Part shown: one piece after another, positions 26,852-35,595 of the stretch
Position numbering within the stretch: the stretch's first letter is position 1
Layout of the letters: each line of letters begins with the position of its first letter
Assembly: GCA_041398745.1 (NCBI GenBank)
Contig: JAWKUB010000007.1
Coordinates: 434,001-498,000 of the forward strand
Origin: JACKHO01 sp041398745
Lineage (GTDB): Bacteria > Planctomycetota > Planctomycetia > Planctomycetales > Planctomycetaceae
DNA: 64,000 nt
Direction: 5' to 3'
Program-made: the position numbers and the translations under genes
The notes under the pieces: generated by a model
The model's input: only the letters and a program-made list of their open reading frames with translations
Database searches by the model: none
Told to the model about the DNA's origin: nothing

Positions 26852-27165
26852 GAATTCGGGCTTTCATTTCCGGCAGCTTCGATTTCTTCCGGCGACAGTC
26901 CCAGGTCATCATCCTTGATGACGAACAGGCACATGAAAATACTGATTGCAGAAGCCGACATCCACGGCAGAGCCACGCCGTAAAACACCCAGCTCGGCAT
27001 GCCCCACACCAGCGGAATTTCTTCGCCGGGAGCAGGTCGATCATACCCGTACAGCACGCTGTACGGCACGACCCAGCAGAGGCACAAGAACCACAACATT
27101 AGAATCAGCAACGCTTCACGCCGCGTATTCAGAAAAACAGGATCATCGCATCGAGGTGGGCTCAT
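26848..27165 (-). CDS. DUF997 (YhdT-like) small membrane protein
   Basis: This protein of about 105 residues has two hydrophobic helices: ALLILMLWFLCLCWVVPYSV and VFYGVALPWMSASAISIFMC. Between them is the family's conserved YGYDRP region, and a short acidic tail (DDLGLSPEEIEAAGN) follows. The start MSPPRCDDPVFLNTRREALL at 27165 is preferred to an in-frame one 40 codons upstream. DUF997 members are normally encoded just before an SSS symporter; here the overlap is ATGA. A subunit or assembly role is inferred. Confidence 0.82.
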   Translation of the reverse strand: MSPPRCDDPVFLNTRREALLILMLWFLCLCWVVPYSVLYGYDRPAPGEEIPLVWGMPSWVFYGVALPWMSASAISIFMCLFVIKDDDLGLSPEEIEAAGNESPNS

Positions 27166-27365
27166 GCGTTCGATTCTAGAGAACGACGAGACCGGGGGAA
27201 AGCGGGAGGGCGGAACTCGGATTGATGCGTGGTTTGACCTTGTCTGCATGTATTGTTCAAACGCAACCGACCGATCATAGTCCACATTGACTTCGTGCCA
27301 ATGTTCTTCAACGAACGTAAGATGGCAAGGGATACAGGATCAGCGCTATTTGAAAGTCCAGGCTC

Positions 27366-28217
27366 ATGAGTTACGACCTCTTTCTTGGTTCACCCGACCG
27401 CCCACTCACCTCCGAACAGTTCATGTCGTTCTTCGAAGGACGCCCTCACTACGACGTCAGCGAACAGCAGGCTGTGTACGAGAACGAAACGACGGGTGTG
27501 TACTTCTGCTTCGACTTCTCCCCGGAAGACGGCACTGTGGCATTCAATTTGAACTACTTTCGGCCGCATTTTTTTGGTCTTGAGGCGGCTCCAGAGGTTG
27601 CGGCCTTCGTGGAAGCATTCGACCTCGATATTCATGATCCACAGCACGAAGGGATGGAAGACGGGCCGTTTTCAGTCGAAGGATTTTTGCAGGGTTGGAA
27701 TACCGGAAATCGATTTGGATATCGGGCAATCCTTACATCCCATCCTCCGGAAGACACTCACGTTTATCCGACGACTGATCTGGAAAGGATTTGGCGGTGG
27801 AATTACCGACTTGATCGCCTTCAGGAGCAGGAAGGTGAAATGTTATTCGTTCCCCGCTACATGTTCATCACGAAAGATGGAGTAACCCGTTCAATGGTCG
27901 TCTGGCCTGACGCAATTCCCATTCTCATTCCCCAGGCGGACTTCGTCTACATTTTGCGAGACGAGCTCTCTTTAAAGCCTCAGGCCGAAGATCACCGGGA
28001 AATGACTTTGGTGAAATGGGATCAAGTTGAGAGTCTCGTGTCATCATTTCCATTTGATGGCGAAGCAGGCTGCTATCGGCTGGATTACGCTTCTGCTCCG
28101 CTCGCAGTCGTGCAGCATATTCAATCACTACCCATTCATCCTCTCGGTTCCAATGTCGGCCTCTCATTGGATCGAGTACTCAATGCAGAAATTGTCCGCG
28201 ATGTATTGAGGGAGTAG
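27366..28217 (+). CDS. Cytoplasmic protein of unknown function
   Basis: This 283-residue soluble, acidic protein starts MSYDLFLGSPDRPLTSEQFM. It has no signal, no helix long enough for a membrane and no catalytic motif I recognise. The N-terminal third (YDLFL...FMSFFEGRPHYDV...TGVYFCFDF) looks like an alpha/beta domain found in stand-alone immunity-like or housekeeping hypotheticals. The C-terminal part contains VRDVLRE. It sits alone between divergent and convergent neighbours. Coding is supported by the absence of competing frames and a conserved-looking amino-acid composition. Confidence 0.7.
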   Translation: MSYDLFLGSPDRPLTSEQFMSFFEGRPHYDVSEQQAVYENETTGVYFCFDFSPEDGTVAFNLNYFRPHFFGLEAAPEVAAFVEAFDLDIHDPQHEGMEDGPFSVEGFLQGWNTGNRFGYRAILTSHPPEDTHVYPTTDLERIWRWNYRLDRLQEQEGEMLFVPRYMFITKDGVTRSMVVWPDAIPILIPQADFVYILRDELSLKPQAEDHREMTLVKWDQVESLVSSFPFDGEAGCYRLDYASAPLAVVQHIQSLPIHPLGSNVGLSLDRVLNAEIVRDVLRE

Positions 28218-28253
28218 GTCATCCAATTCAGAGCTGCTACCCAATGGGCTCAA

Positions 28254-29153
28254 CTACCGCCCTCGCACCAGTCGAATCGCGTAGGCCAACGAATTCAGTC
28301 GCGTATCGACGCTATCGGCTCGGGACATGAAAACGACGGGGGCTGAGGTGCCTGCGAGGACGCCGCCGAAGCGGCAGTCGGCGGTGTACATAATGCCTTT
28401 GACCGTCAAGTTTGCGGAGAGCAAATTGGGGAATACCATCGCATTTGCTGCGCCAGCCACACCTCCGCCAATTCCTTTCTTATTGCTCGCATCGACGGCA
28501 TAGGCCAAATCGAACGAGAGTGGCCCTTGGACATGGCACGCACCGAATTCGCCGGCGGCTGCGCGTTGGGTGAGTTCATCTGCAACCAATGTGTCGGGCA
28601 TGAGGTCGGTGACCTTTTCGGTGGCGGCCATGAGAGCCACGCGTGGTTCCGGCTCGCCCAGCTTGTGTGCGATGCCAATGGCGCTCTGCAGAATATCAGT
28701 CAGTTGCTCAGGAGTTGGATCAACCGTAACGCCGGTGTCGGTCATTAAGAAGCGGCGGTCATCTCGCGGGATTTCCATGAGCACGACCTGGCAAATCGTC
28801 TTCCCGGTTCGTAATCCTCCTTCGCGCTGCAAAATGGCTTTCATTAAGGATGGTGTAGGGATTTGCCCTTTCATGAGGAGTTCGGCTCGCCCTTCGTGGA
28901 CGCATTTGACGGCGGCGAAGGCGGAACCCGCGTCATCCGGGATGAGTTCAAACTGGCTGAGGTCGACGTCGATGCCAGCGGCCATTTCGCGAATTTGGTC
29001 GACGTCACCGGTCAGGATGGGACGCACCCATCCCCGTCGCCGTGCCACGTCGAGGGCCTGAATGACGGTTGTATCTGCGCCGCCAGCCGCAGCCACGCCA
29101 ACAGGTTCAGCGAGAGCACTTGCCTGTTCAAAGAGAGCGTCGAATGATTCCAT
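28254..29153 (-). CDS. Phosphate butyryl/acetyltransferase family protein
   Basis: This 299-residue protein belongs to the Ptb/Pta family, which interconverts acyl-CoA and acyl-phosphate. Family blocks are VGVAAAGGADTTVIQALDVARRRG, CVHEGRAELLMKGQIPTPSLMKAIL, FLMTDTGVTVDPTPEQLTDIL, NKKGIGGGVAGAANAMVFPNL and GVLAGTSAPVVFMSRADS. The length matches Ptb. No butyrate kinase or acetate kinase is adjacent, so acyl specificity is not resolved. It is followed downstream only by a convergent gene. The sulfite-oxidase-like gene lies 95 bases upstream on the same strand. Confidence 0.9.
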   Translation of the reverse strand: MESFDALFEQASALAEPVGVAAAGGADTTVIQALDVARRRGWVRPILTGDVDQIREMAAGIDVDLSQFELIPDDAGSAFAAVKCVHEGRAELLMKGQIPTPSLMKAILQREGGLRTGKTICQVVLMEIPRDDRRFLMTDTGVTVDPTPEQLTDILQSAIGIAHKLGEPEPRVALMAATEKVTDLMPDTLVADELTQRAAAGEFGACHVQGPLSFDLAYAVDASNKKGIGGGVAGAANAMVFPNLLSANLTVKGIMYTADCRFGGVLAGTSAPVVFMSRADSVDTRLNSLAYAIRLVRGR

Positions 29154-29248
29154 GACGTGTGTGTCGTTCTTTCAGAACAATGGGTTGAGATTGTAGAGTG
29201 TGGCTGCGCCACGGTTGAGATGGTTGAGATTCTTCATCGACGGACGGG

Positions 29249-29938
29249 TTACATGTCGTCGCGGAAGCGTTCGCCGTCGGGGTTTGCTGCGTTCTGGACC
29301 CAGGGATCACCATGCATGTGGTATCCCGCCTGCTCCCAGTAGCCCGGAGTGTCCTGGGCAACAAACGTCAGACTTCGCAGCCACTTGGCACTCTTCCAGG
29401 CATAGAGCCGGGGAACAACTAGTCGCAGCGGACCACCGTGGTCGGCATTGATCGGTTCGCCATCATGGATGTCGGCCAGCAGCACGTCTTCGGCGTCGGC
29501 ATCAGCCAGCGGCATGTTCGTCGTCCAGCCGGAATCGTACCCTTCCGCAATGACATACTGCGCCTCGGCCTGAACGCCGGCCCGGTTCATCAATTCGCGA
29601 ATGCTCACGCCTTCCCACACGTTTCCCAGCCGCGACCAGCGGGTGACGCAGTGGAAGTCCGAAAAAACTTTCACTCGGGGCAATTGTTGAAACTCGTCCC
29701 AGGTGAAGGAGAGAGGATTGTCGACCAGGCCCTTGACTTCGAATCGCCACTTGTCGAGGTCGATGGTGGGGACATAGCCGTAATGCAGCACGGGCCATTT
29801 GCGCGTGCGCGTTTGCCCGGTTGGAATCCGTTGCTCTCTAAAGGTATCGGAACTAATGATGACGCCCTCGGGGATGGCGTTTGGCGTGAGTGGATCGCCC
29901 GCCTGATACTTCGGGTCATCGTTGACGAAGTCGGACAT
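29249..29938 (-). CDS. Sulfite oxidase-like molybdopterin oxidoreductase
   Basis: This 229-residue protein carries the Mo-cofactor domain of the sulfite oxidase/MsrP family. LPRVKVFSDFHCVTRWSRLGNVWEGVSI contains the Mo-ligating Cys97. DHGGPLRLVVPRLYAWKSAKWLRSLTF is the conserved cofactor-contact segment, and GYWEQAGYHMHGDPW closes the domain. There is no signal peptide or Tat motif at the N-terminus (MSDFVNDDPKYQAGDPLTPN), so unlike MsrP it is probably cytoplasmic. Substrate unknown. No heme partner or MsrQ is adjacent. Confidence 0.9.
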   Translation of the reverse strand: MSDFVNDDPKYQAGDPLTPNAIPEGVIISSDTFREQRIPTGQTRTRKWPVLHYGYVPTIDLDKWRFEVKGLVDNPLSFTWDEFQQLPRVKVFSDFHCVTRWSRLGNVWEGVSIRELMNRAGVQAEAQYVIAEGYDSGWTTNMPLADADAEDVLLADIHDGEPINADHGGPLRLVVPRLYAWKSAKWLRSLTFVAQDTPGYWEQAGYHMHGDPWVQNAANPDGERFRDDM

Positions 29939-30385
29939 ACGTTTTCTCCGCGTTGTTGGCCAAAACTCGTTGTCCCGAGTTTTATCAGTATGGCTGCGGA
30001 CAACAAAGTGTAGAGAGTTGCTGAGCCTGCGGACGGGGCGCAGAGGCGGACCTAAGATGTGTCATTCGATGGCCAGTGCGTCCGATGAATGGTCGTATTT
30101 CTTCTCCCCCAATTCTTGGGGGAGAAGATGGCCGACAGGCCAGATGAGGGGGGCCGAACGTTGCCAGCGTGTCGATGCTGAAGAACTTGTCCCCCTCACC
30201 CCGGCCCTCTCCCTCACAATGAACGTCGCGAAACGTTGCATCCTCTAATGTGGGGGCGAGGGGGAGTTGAAGTGCGACCACCATTTCATCGGATGCCCCC
30301 TTCGATGGTCGGGAATCTGCGTTTCACAGGTACTTTACGACGGCATTCGGTACAATTGTCGATCAACCAACAGGAGTGAACTTCC
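29939..30385. other. Divergent 447-base intergenic region with REP-like hairpins
   Basis: No coding frame is convincing. It contains a perfect 10-bp hairpin (CTTCTCCCCC...GGGGGAGAAG, 30101-30127) and then a GC-rich stretch reading CCCCCTCACCCCGGCCCTCT around 30190-30210, which can pair with GAGGGGG further on. It also holds the start of the ceramidase-like gene, including a TACAAT (30351-30356) that could be a -10 element. Confidence 0.55.
30101..30127. repeat. Perfect 10-bp hairpin, REP-like
   Basis: CTTCTCCCCC and GGGGGAGAAG enclose a 7-base loop (AATTCTT). There is no T-run, so it is not a typical terminator. It is followed by sequence that I recall as a widespread C-rich repeat in planctomycetes and other high-GC bacteria. 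Confidence 0.6.
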
Positions 30386-31849
30386 ATGCGATTCATCACT
30401 TACTTATTGCTGACCCTGGGACTGTTTGTGTCGGGCATTGCTTCCGCTGACGAACCTGTAATGCTGCGAGTCGGGCTGGCGGAGTCGGACATTACGCCGC
30501 CGATGGGGTTTCCAATGGCGGGTTACTATCACGAGCGACTTGCCGAAGGGACGATTGATCCTTTGAATGCCAAGGCGATTGTCTTTCGGGACGGTGACCG
30601 TGCGGCGGCGTTGGTGGTGTGTGATTTGATTGGCATTTCTACCGACCTCTCCCGTGAAGTACGGCGGCGAGCGAGCGAGGCGACGGGCATTCCGGCGGCG
30701 AATATCGTCATTTCGGCGACGCATTCCCACACGGCGCCGGACTACATGAAGGAATTGTATTTGTATTTGGGCAAGGCAGAACAGGAGCCGCTGCGAGCCA
30801 GGTATATCGAAAAGTTGATTGGTGGACCTGTTGATGCCATCACTCAGGCTCACGCCAGCGCGGTGCCGTCGTCACTGGCTGCAGGGGCAGCCATGCAAAC
30901 AACGCCCGTCTCTTTTAATCGTCGCTTTGTCATGCGGGATGGCAGCGTGCGGACGTGGCAGAGTCTTTCCAATCCCGAAGTCGTTCGTGCTGCCGGTCCG
31001 ATTGACCCCAAGATTGAACTGTTAGCTGTTCGCGATCCGGAAAGTGGTTCCGTTCGAGGCGTGTTCAGTAACTTCGCACTGCACTTGGATACAGTCGGTG
31101 GGATGCGCTGGAGCGCCGACTATCCTTTCTTTATTGAACGCACGTTGCGTGCGTCACTGGGCCCGAATGTTGTTTCGATCTTCGGCACGGGATGCTGTGG
31201 AGATATCAACCACGTCGATCCCTCCAGCACGGTCCGCAACAAGGCGGACTTCATTGGCGGATCGATTGGCGACACCATTGGCGGACAGGTCGACAAATTG
31301 AAACCTCTCGAAGACACACGGCTGACCGTTCAATCACGGATAGTGCAATTGCCGCTGGAAGAGTCGACGCGTGAAGAAGTTGAGCGGTCGGTAGAAATCG
31401 TGGAAACGGCCAAGGGAGGCGAAAAGGTCGAGTTCTTTGACCATGTAACGGCGTACAAGAAACTCGTTCTCGATCAGCTGCTGCACAGCGAACCGTTTGT
31501 GAAGACAGAAAATCATATTACCTGGGGGCTCAGCCGTTCGCTGGCGGGTGTGGGGCCGACGCTTCCCGTTGATGTGACCGTAATGACCATTGGCCAGGAT
31601 GTCGCCATAGTCTGCCTGCCGGGTGAAGTCTTCGTGGAACTCGGGTTGGCTATCAAACAAGGTTCACCCTTCGAGACGACCATTATTGTTGAGTTGTCGA
31701 ACGCGGTGGAGACGATTTATGTCCCGCACCGCGCAGCGTACGCGGGCGGCAGCTACGAAGTCACCAACTCCGCTCTGCAGCCGGGTGGCGGTGAAATGCT
31801 GGTCCAAACCGCACTCGAATTGCTGCGGAAAGCGGCGACAGAGAAGTAG
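30386..31849 (+). CDS. Exported neutral/alkaline ceramidase-like protein (N-terminal domain only)
   Basis: This 487-residue protein has the signal peptide MRFITYLLLTLGLFVSGIAS-ADE. VGLAESDITPPMGFPMAGYY is the hallmark start of the neutral/non-lysosomal ceramidase N-terminal domain. VISATHSHTAPDY provides the zinc-ligand type His113 and His115, and GTGCCGDINHVDP and AYAGGSYEVTNSALQPGGGE are further family blocks. True ceramidases are about 650-750 residues with a C-terminal Ig-like domain that is missing here. Planctomycetes carry many such shortened members of unknown substrate. A good Shine-Dalgarno AGGAG (30372-30376) precedes the ATG. Confidence 0.88.
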   Translation: MRFITYLLLTLGLFVSGIASADEPVMLRVGLAESDITPPMGFPMAGYYHERLAEGTIDPLNAKAIVFRDGDRAAALVVCDLIGISTDLSREVRRRASEATGIPAANIVISATHSHTAPDYMKELYLYLGKAEQEPLRARYIEKLIGGPVDAITQAHASAVPSSLAAGAAMQTTPVSFNRRFVMRDGSVRTWQSLSNPEVVRAAGPIDPKIELLAVRDPESGSVRGVFSNFALHLDTVGGMRWSADYPFFIERTLRASLGPNVVSIFGTGCCGDINHVDPSSTVRNKADFIGGSIGDTIGGQVDKLKPLEDTRLTVQSRIVQLPLEESTREEVERSVEIVETAKGGEKVEFFDHVTAYKKLVLDQLLHSEPFVKTENHITWGLSRSLAGVGPTLPVDVTVMTIGQDVAIVCLPGEVFVELGLAIKQGSPFETTIIVELSNAVETIYVPHRAAYAGGSYEVTNSALQPGGGEMLVQTALELLRKAATEK

Positions 31850-31881
31850 TAGCCTGCCTGAAGTCCATAGACGGGAATTGT

Positions 31882-32602
31882 CTAATCCACCTGTTGTCCG
31901 ATGACTCTCCGTCCCGAATCACTTCCCGCTCCAAATCCTATGGGTGGAAAGAGGTCTTCCCGTTTTCGTAGCAGCACGTGTTTGGGAAACTGTTGCGTCA
32001 GCCGCTCAGCAGGTTGATCGTACTCGGTGACGTACCGAACAATGGCGGAACTGCGGTCGAGTTGGTCATATTTGGGAAACGCGTGGGGCCATGCGGCGGC
32101 CAGGTACCGGAGTGTTTCCAAATCGCTTGACCAGAAATTCGTCGGCATGAGATAAAACCGATCCCCCATGGGCTGATATTCCTGGTAAATGACCTCTGGC
32201 TGTTCTTGTATGACAATGGCCCGGGCCGCCGGAAAGCCCTCAAGTATTTGCTTTGCATGCGGCAGCAGCATTGAGTTTCGGTTTAAGCTCGTCCAAGAGA
32301 TTCCGCGTCTCCTGACACTCGGCTTCCGACATGAAGTCCCACTGTTTGGTTTGCAGTGTCGGCTCCGCACGTTGCCGGAGTGCGGAACAGCCGAGCAGTT
32401 TGACTTCGGTGGGATCGCGTTCGTCGTGTTTGAGCTGCTGCCGTAACCATTTACGACCCGTCGGCATGAGCGTCAACTGGCGCAGACCTTCCAGTTGTTC
32501 GAATCGAATGCCATCGACCACATTCCCTTTATACCAGTGCTCGACCTCCACGACACACAATACCGCATCATTGGCCGATTCGATGGCGCCGTGGCGCGAC
32601 AT
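31882..32602 (-). pseudogene. Frameshifted gene of unknown function, or two overlapping small genes
   Basis: One frame runs from ATG 32602 through WDFMSEAECQETRNLLDEL to a stop at 32240. A second frame, offset by one base, runs from about ATG 32271 (MLLPHAKQILEGFPAARAIV) to a stop at 31882. The first protein loses sense just after LLDELKPKLN, exactly where the second becomes protein-like, so a single ancestral gene of about 240 codons with one indel near 32265-32285 explains both. Alternatively the second is a separate gene overlapping by about 32 bases. No family recognised. A sequencing error would give the same picture. Confidence 0.55.
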
Positions 32603-32697
32603 TCCAGTTCTTATTGTGTGGTCCGGGAAGGACCACTATGGTTTAGTTTGCAGCAATCCAGAAAATGGATGCTGCGACTATGAAGTGGAGTGATGTC

Positions 32698-35538
32698 ATG
32701 CAGAGAAATACGCCCGTGTACCACAACTGTCGAATAAGATTCACCCAGTTACGCATCTCCTGTCTGACGGGAGTGCTACTAACGGGAATCAGTCTTTCGG
32801 CAGCCGAAGTAGACATTCAATTCAATCGTGACATCAGGCCCATTCTGGCGGAGCACTGTCTGCATTGTCATGGCCCAGATGAGAAAACCCGCGAAGGTGA
32901 TTTGCGGTTGGATGAAGAGCAGGGGGCAAAGGCGTCGGCCATTGACACAAAGAACCTGGCGGCCAGTTCGCTGATTGAACGAATCACGTCGACTGATCCT
33001 GAACTCAAAATGCCGCCGCCCGACTCGAAAACGTCGCTCAGCGAAGGGGAAACCAACATTCTCAAACAGTGGGTTCTGGAAGGCGCCCCTTATCAGGGAC
33101 ACTGGGCCTTTGAACCGATTCATGATCCGGCTGTACCGCAACTCGCGAACGACTCAACGGAATTCACCGAAATCGATCATTTCATTGTCAGCCGTTTGGA
33201 ATCCAGCGGGCTGAGTTTGTCTGCTCCTGTAACCAGGCAACAGTGGATTCGCCGGGCGACACAGGATCTCATTGGTCTGCCGCCCACGTGGGAGGAAGTG
33301 GAAGCGTTTGTGAATGACGCTTCGCCCGACGCATATGAAAAGGTATTGGACCGACTGCTCGCATCCCAACGTTATGGAGAGCGGTGGGGCCGACACTGGC
33401 TGGACATTGCACGCTATGCGGACACACACGGCGGCAGTGCCATTGGTTTCCAGAAATTCCCGTTCTCGTACACCTACCGCGACTACGTCATCAACGCGTT
33501 CAATGCCGACCTGCCGTATAACCGCTTCGTGCAGGAGCAACTGGCTGCCGACCAGTTGGAGTTGGCGGAAAATGATCCCGCGTTGGCTGGACTGGGATTC
33601 CTCACTATTGGCATGCAGTTTCGCAATCCTCACGATGTCATTGATGACCAAATCGACGTCACCACCCGTGGGCTGCTGGGGCTGACGGCTGCCTGTGCCC
33701 GCTGCCACGACCACAAATATGACCCCATTCCAACATCCGACTACTACGCGCTTTACGCCACATTCGCGAGCAGCAGCAAACCCGAATTGCCACCGACTGT
33801 TGGAAACCCACCAGACACTCCCGCTTATCAGCAATACGCTGTTGAACTCAAGAAGCGACAAACGGTGTACGAGGATATGGCGCGTGACCAGTCGCAAGTG
33901 ATGCAGGGACGATTGCGAATGCAGGTGGGTTCCTACTTGCGCGAACTGGCCAAAGGCGTTCCCGAGCAGGACCTTGCTTCGGCGTTTCTCTCCTACCGGA
34001 CTGATGACGTTCGACCGCTTGTGTTGAATCGCTGGCGCGACTACCTCGCCGCACTTCGCGATGATGACCCCGTTTTCGGACCATGGAAAACGCTGTCAAA
34101 GCTCCCACAAATGGAAGCTGAAGCGTTCACAAAATCAGTTCTTGAACAAATCAAGAAGTGGCGAGAAGAGAACGGTGATCCCGCCAAGTTTGCGAACCAG
34201 CATCAAATTGCCGTCGCTGCTCCCAAGTGGAATCCCCGTGTGCTGGATGCCCTGGAAGCCAAGTCGCCGAAGTCACTGCTTGAAGTTGCAGATGCATACG
34301 GTTCGCTGTTCGCAGAAGTACATCGAGAATGGTTAACGGCACAACTGGAGGCCTCGCTCGAAGCGAGTGAAGGGGGCACCGTCATTCCGGACCAAGATGG
34401 TCGCCACACGGTGGTAAACAGTGCCATCAATCAGCAGGTGCGGCGTCACTTGTACGAGCCCGGTACTCCGACTGCGATGGACTTAGCCACAGCAACGACG
34501 CTGCTGAACCGGACCGTGCGAGATGGTCTCGGAGGAAAGCGCGGAGCCGTTGAAGGATTGCATCTCTCATCACCCGGTTCACCGCCGCGGGCGATGGCGC
34601 TTCAAGAATCTGAGACAGCGGGGCCGTTCTATGTTTTTCGCCGTGGGAATCCGCTGAGCCGAGGCGATGTGGTGCAGGCTCACACACTCACCGCATTCAC
34701 CCCCGAAGGAACATCGCCGGAGCCGTTTCCTGAGGGGCAAAGGCGACTCGCACTAGCTCAAAATCTGACATCAGTGGAGAACCCACTCCTTCGTCGCGTC
34801 GTGGTCAACTGGATCTGGCATCGACACTTTGGTCAGGGGTTGGTCCGCACCCTCGATGATTTTGGTACACGGAGCAATCCTCCCACGCATCCGGAGCTTC
34901 TGGACTACCTCGCCTCGCGCCTCGTCGATGACGGCTGGTCGCTGAAAAAGCTGCACAAGCGAATAATGCTTTCGCAGGTGTATCGCCAGGGAGCCATTGA
35001 GAATGCGGACAGCCGGGCAGTGGATTCCGACAACGACCTGCTGTGGCGGATGCCCCGTCGTCACCTCGACATGGAAACTATGCGCGACTCCATGCTGGCT
35101 GTCTCGGGTGAGTTGGACGTCAGTCGGATTGGTGGCCGTCCGTTTGATTTCCTGGCGAACCCCATTGTGCCCCGACGGAGTGTGTATGGCTTCATAAACC
35201 GGGACATTATTCATTCGCTGGCCAGTACATTCGATGCCGCAAATCCCACGTCCTGCTCCGCGACAAGGCCCACGACCACTGTGCCGCAGCAGACTTTATT
35301 CGCGTTGAATTCAGCGTTTATCCAGGATCGTGCTGCCGCGTTTGCCAAGCTGACCGCAGCAACGACAAATCCCACCACGAGAATTCAACTCATGTATCAA
35401 CGCGCCTACGGACGAAGTCCCGAACCCGCTGAAATTGAAGCGGCTCTTAACTTCGTAGGGCAGCAAGATGCCGGAGACACGTGGCTGCAACTGGCCCATG
35501 CATTGCTGGCATCGAATGAATTTGTGTTTGCCGATTGA
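32698..35538 (+). CDS. DUF1549/DUF1553 planctomycete cytochrome-c-type protein (cassette A)
   Basis: This exported protein of about 946 residues has a hydrophobic signal segment LRISCLTGVLLTGISLSAA, then the N-terminal planctomycete cytochrome C domain with heme motif CLHCH (Cys54-His58) and LRLDEEQGAKAS. DUF1549 follows (IDHFIVSRLESSGLSLS, RATQDLIGLPPTWEEV), with a second heme motif CARCHDHKYDP (Cys333-His337). DUF1553 is near the C-terminus (RRVVVNWIWHRHFGQGLVRTLDDFG and LHKRIMLSQVYRQ). Role unknown; the motifs imply a periplasmic or surface redox protein. It pairs with the DUF1501 gene 57 bases downstream. The ATG at 32698 is chosen over two upstream in-frame ATGs. Confidence 0.92.
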   Translation: MQRNTPVYHNCRIRFTQLRISCLTGVLLTGISLSAAEVDIQFNRDIRPILAEHCLHCHGPDEKTREGDLRLDEEQGAKASAIDTKNLAASSLIERITSTDPELKMPPPDSKTSLSEGETNILKQWVLEGAPYQGHWAFEPIHDPAVPQLANDSTEFTEIDHFIVSRLESSGLSLSAPVTRQQWIRRATQDLIGLPPTWEEVEAFVNDASPDAYEKVLDRLLASQRYGERWGRHWLDIARYADTHGGSAIGFQKFPFSYTYRDYVINAFNADLPYNRFVQEQLAADQLELAENDPALAGLGFLTIGMQFRNPHDVIDDQIDVTTRGLLGLTAACARCHDHKYDPIPTSDYYALYATFASSSKPELPPTVGNPPDTPAYQQYAVELKKRQTVYEDMARDQSQVMQGRLRMQVGSYLRELAKGVPEQDLASAFLSYRTDDVRPLVLNRWRDYLAALRDDDPVFGPWKTLSKLPQMEAEAFTKSVLEQIKKWREENGDPAKFANQHQIAVAAPKWNPRVLDALEAKSPKSLLEVADAYGSLFAEVHREWLTAQLEASLEASEGGTVIPDQDGRHTVVNSAINQQVRRHLYEPGTPTAMDLATATTLLNRTVRDGLGGKRGAVEGLHLSSPGSPPRAMALQESETAGPFYVFRRGNPLSRGDVVQAHTLTAFTPEGTSPEPFPEGQRRLALAQNLTSVENPLLRRVVVNWIWHRHFGQGLVRTLDDFGTRSNPPTHPELLDYLASRLVDDGWSLKKLHKRIMLSQVYRQGAIENADSRAVDSDNDLLWRMPRRHLDMETMRDSMLAVSGELDVSRIGGRPFDFLANPIVPRRSVYGFINRDIIHSLASTFDAANPTSCSATRPTTTVPQQTLFALNSAFIQDRAAAFAKLTAATTNPTTRIQLMYQRAYGRSPEPAEIEAALNFVGQQDAGDTWLQLAHALLASNEFVFAD

Positions 35539-35595
35539 CCCAGAGCATCTAGAGAAGACACACGACGTGAACGACATCTTGTCGAGGACGAAACA

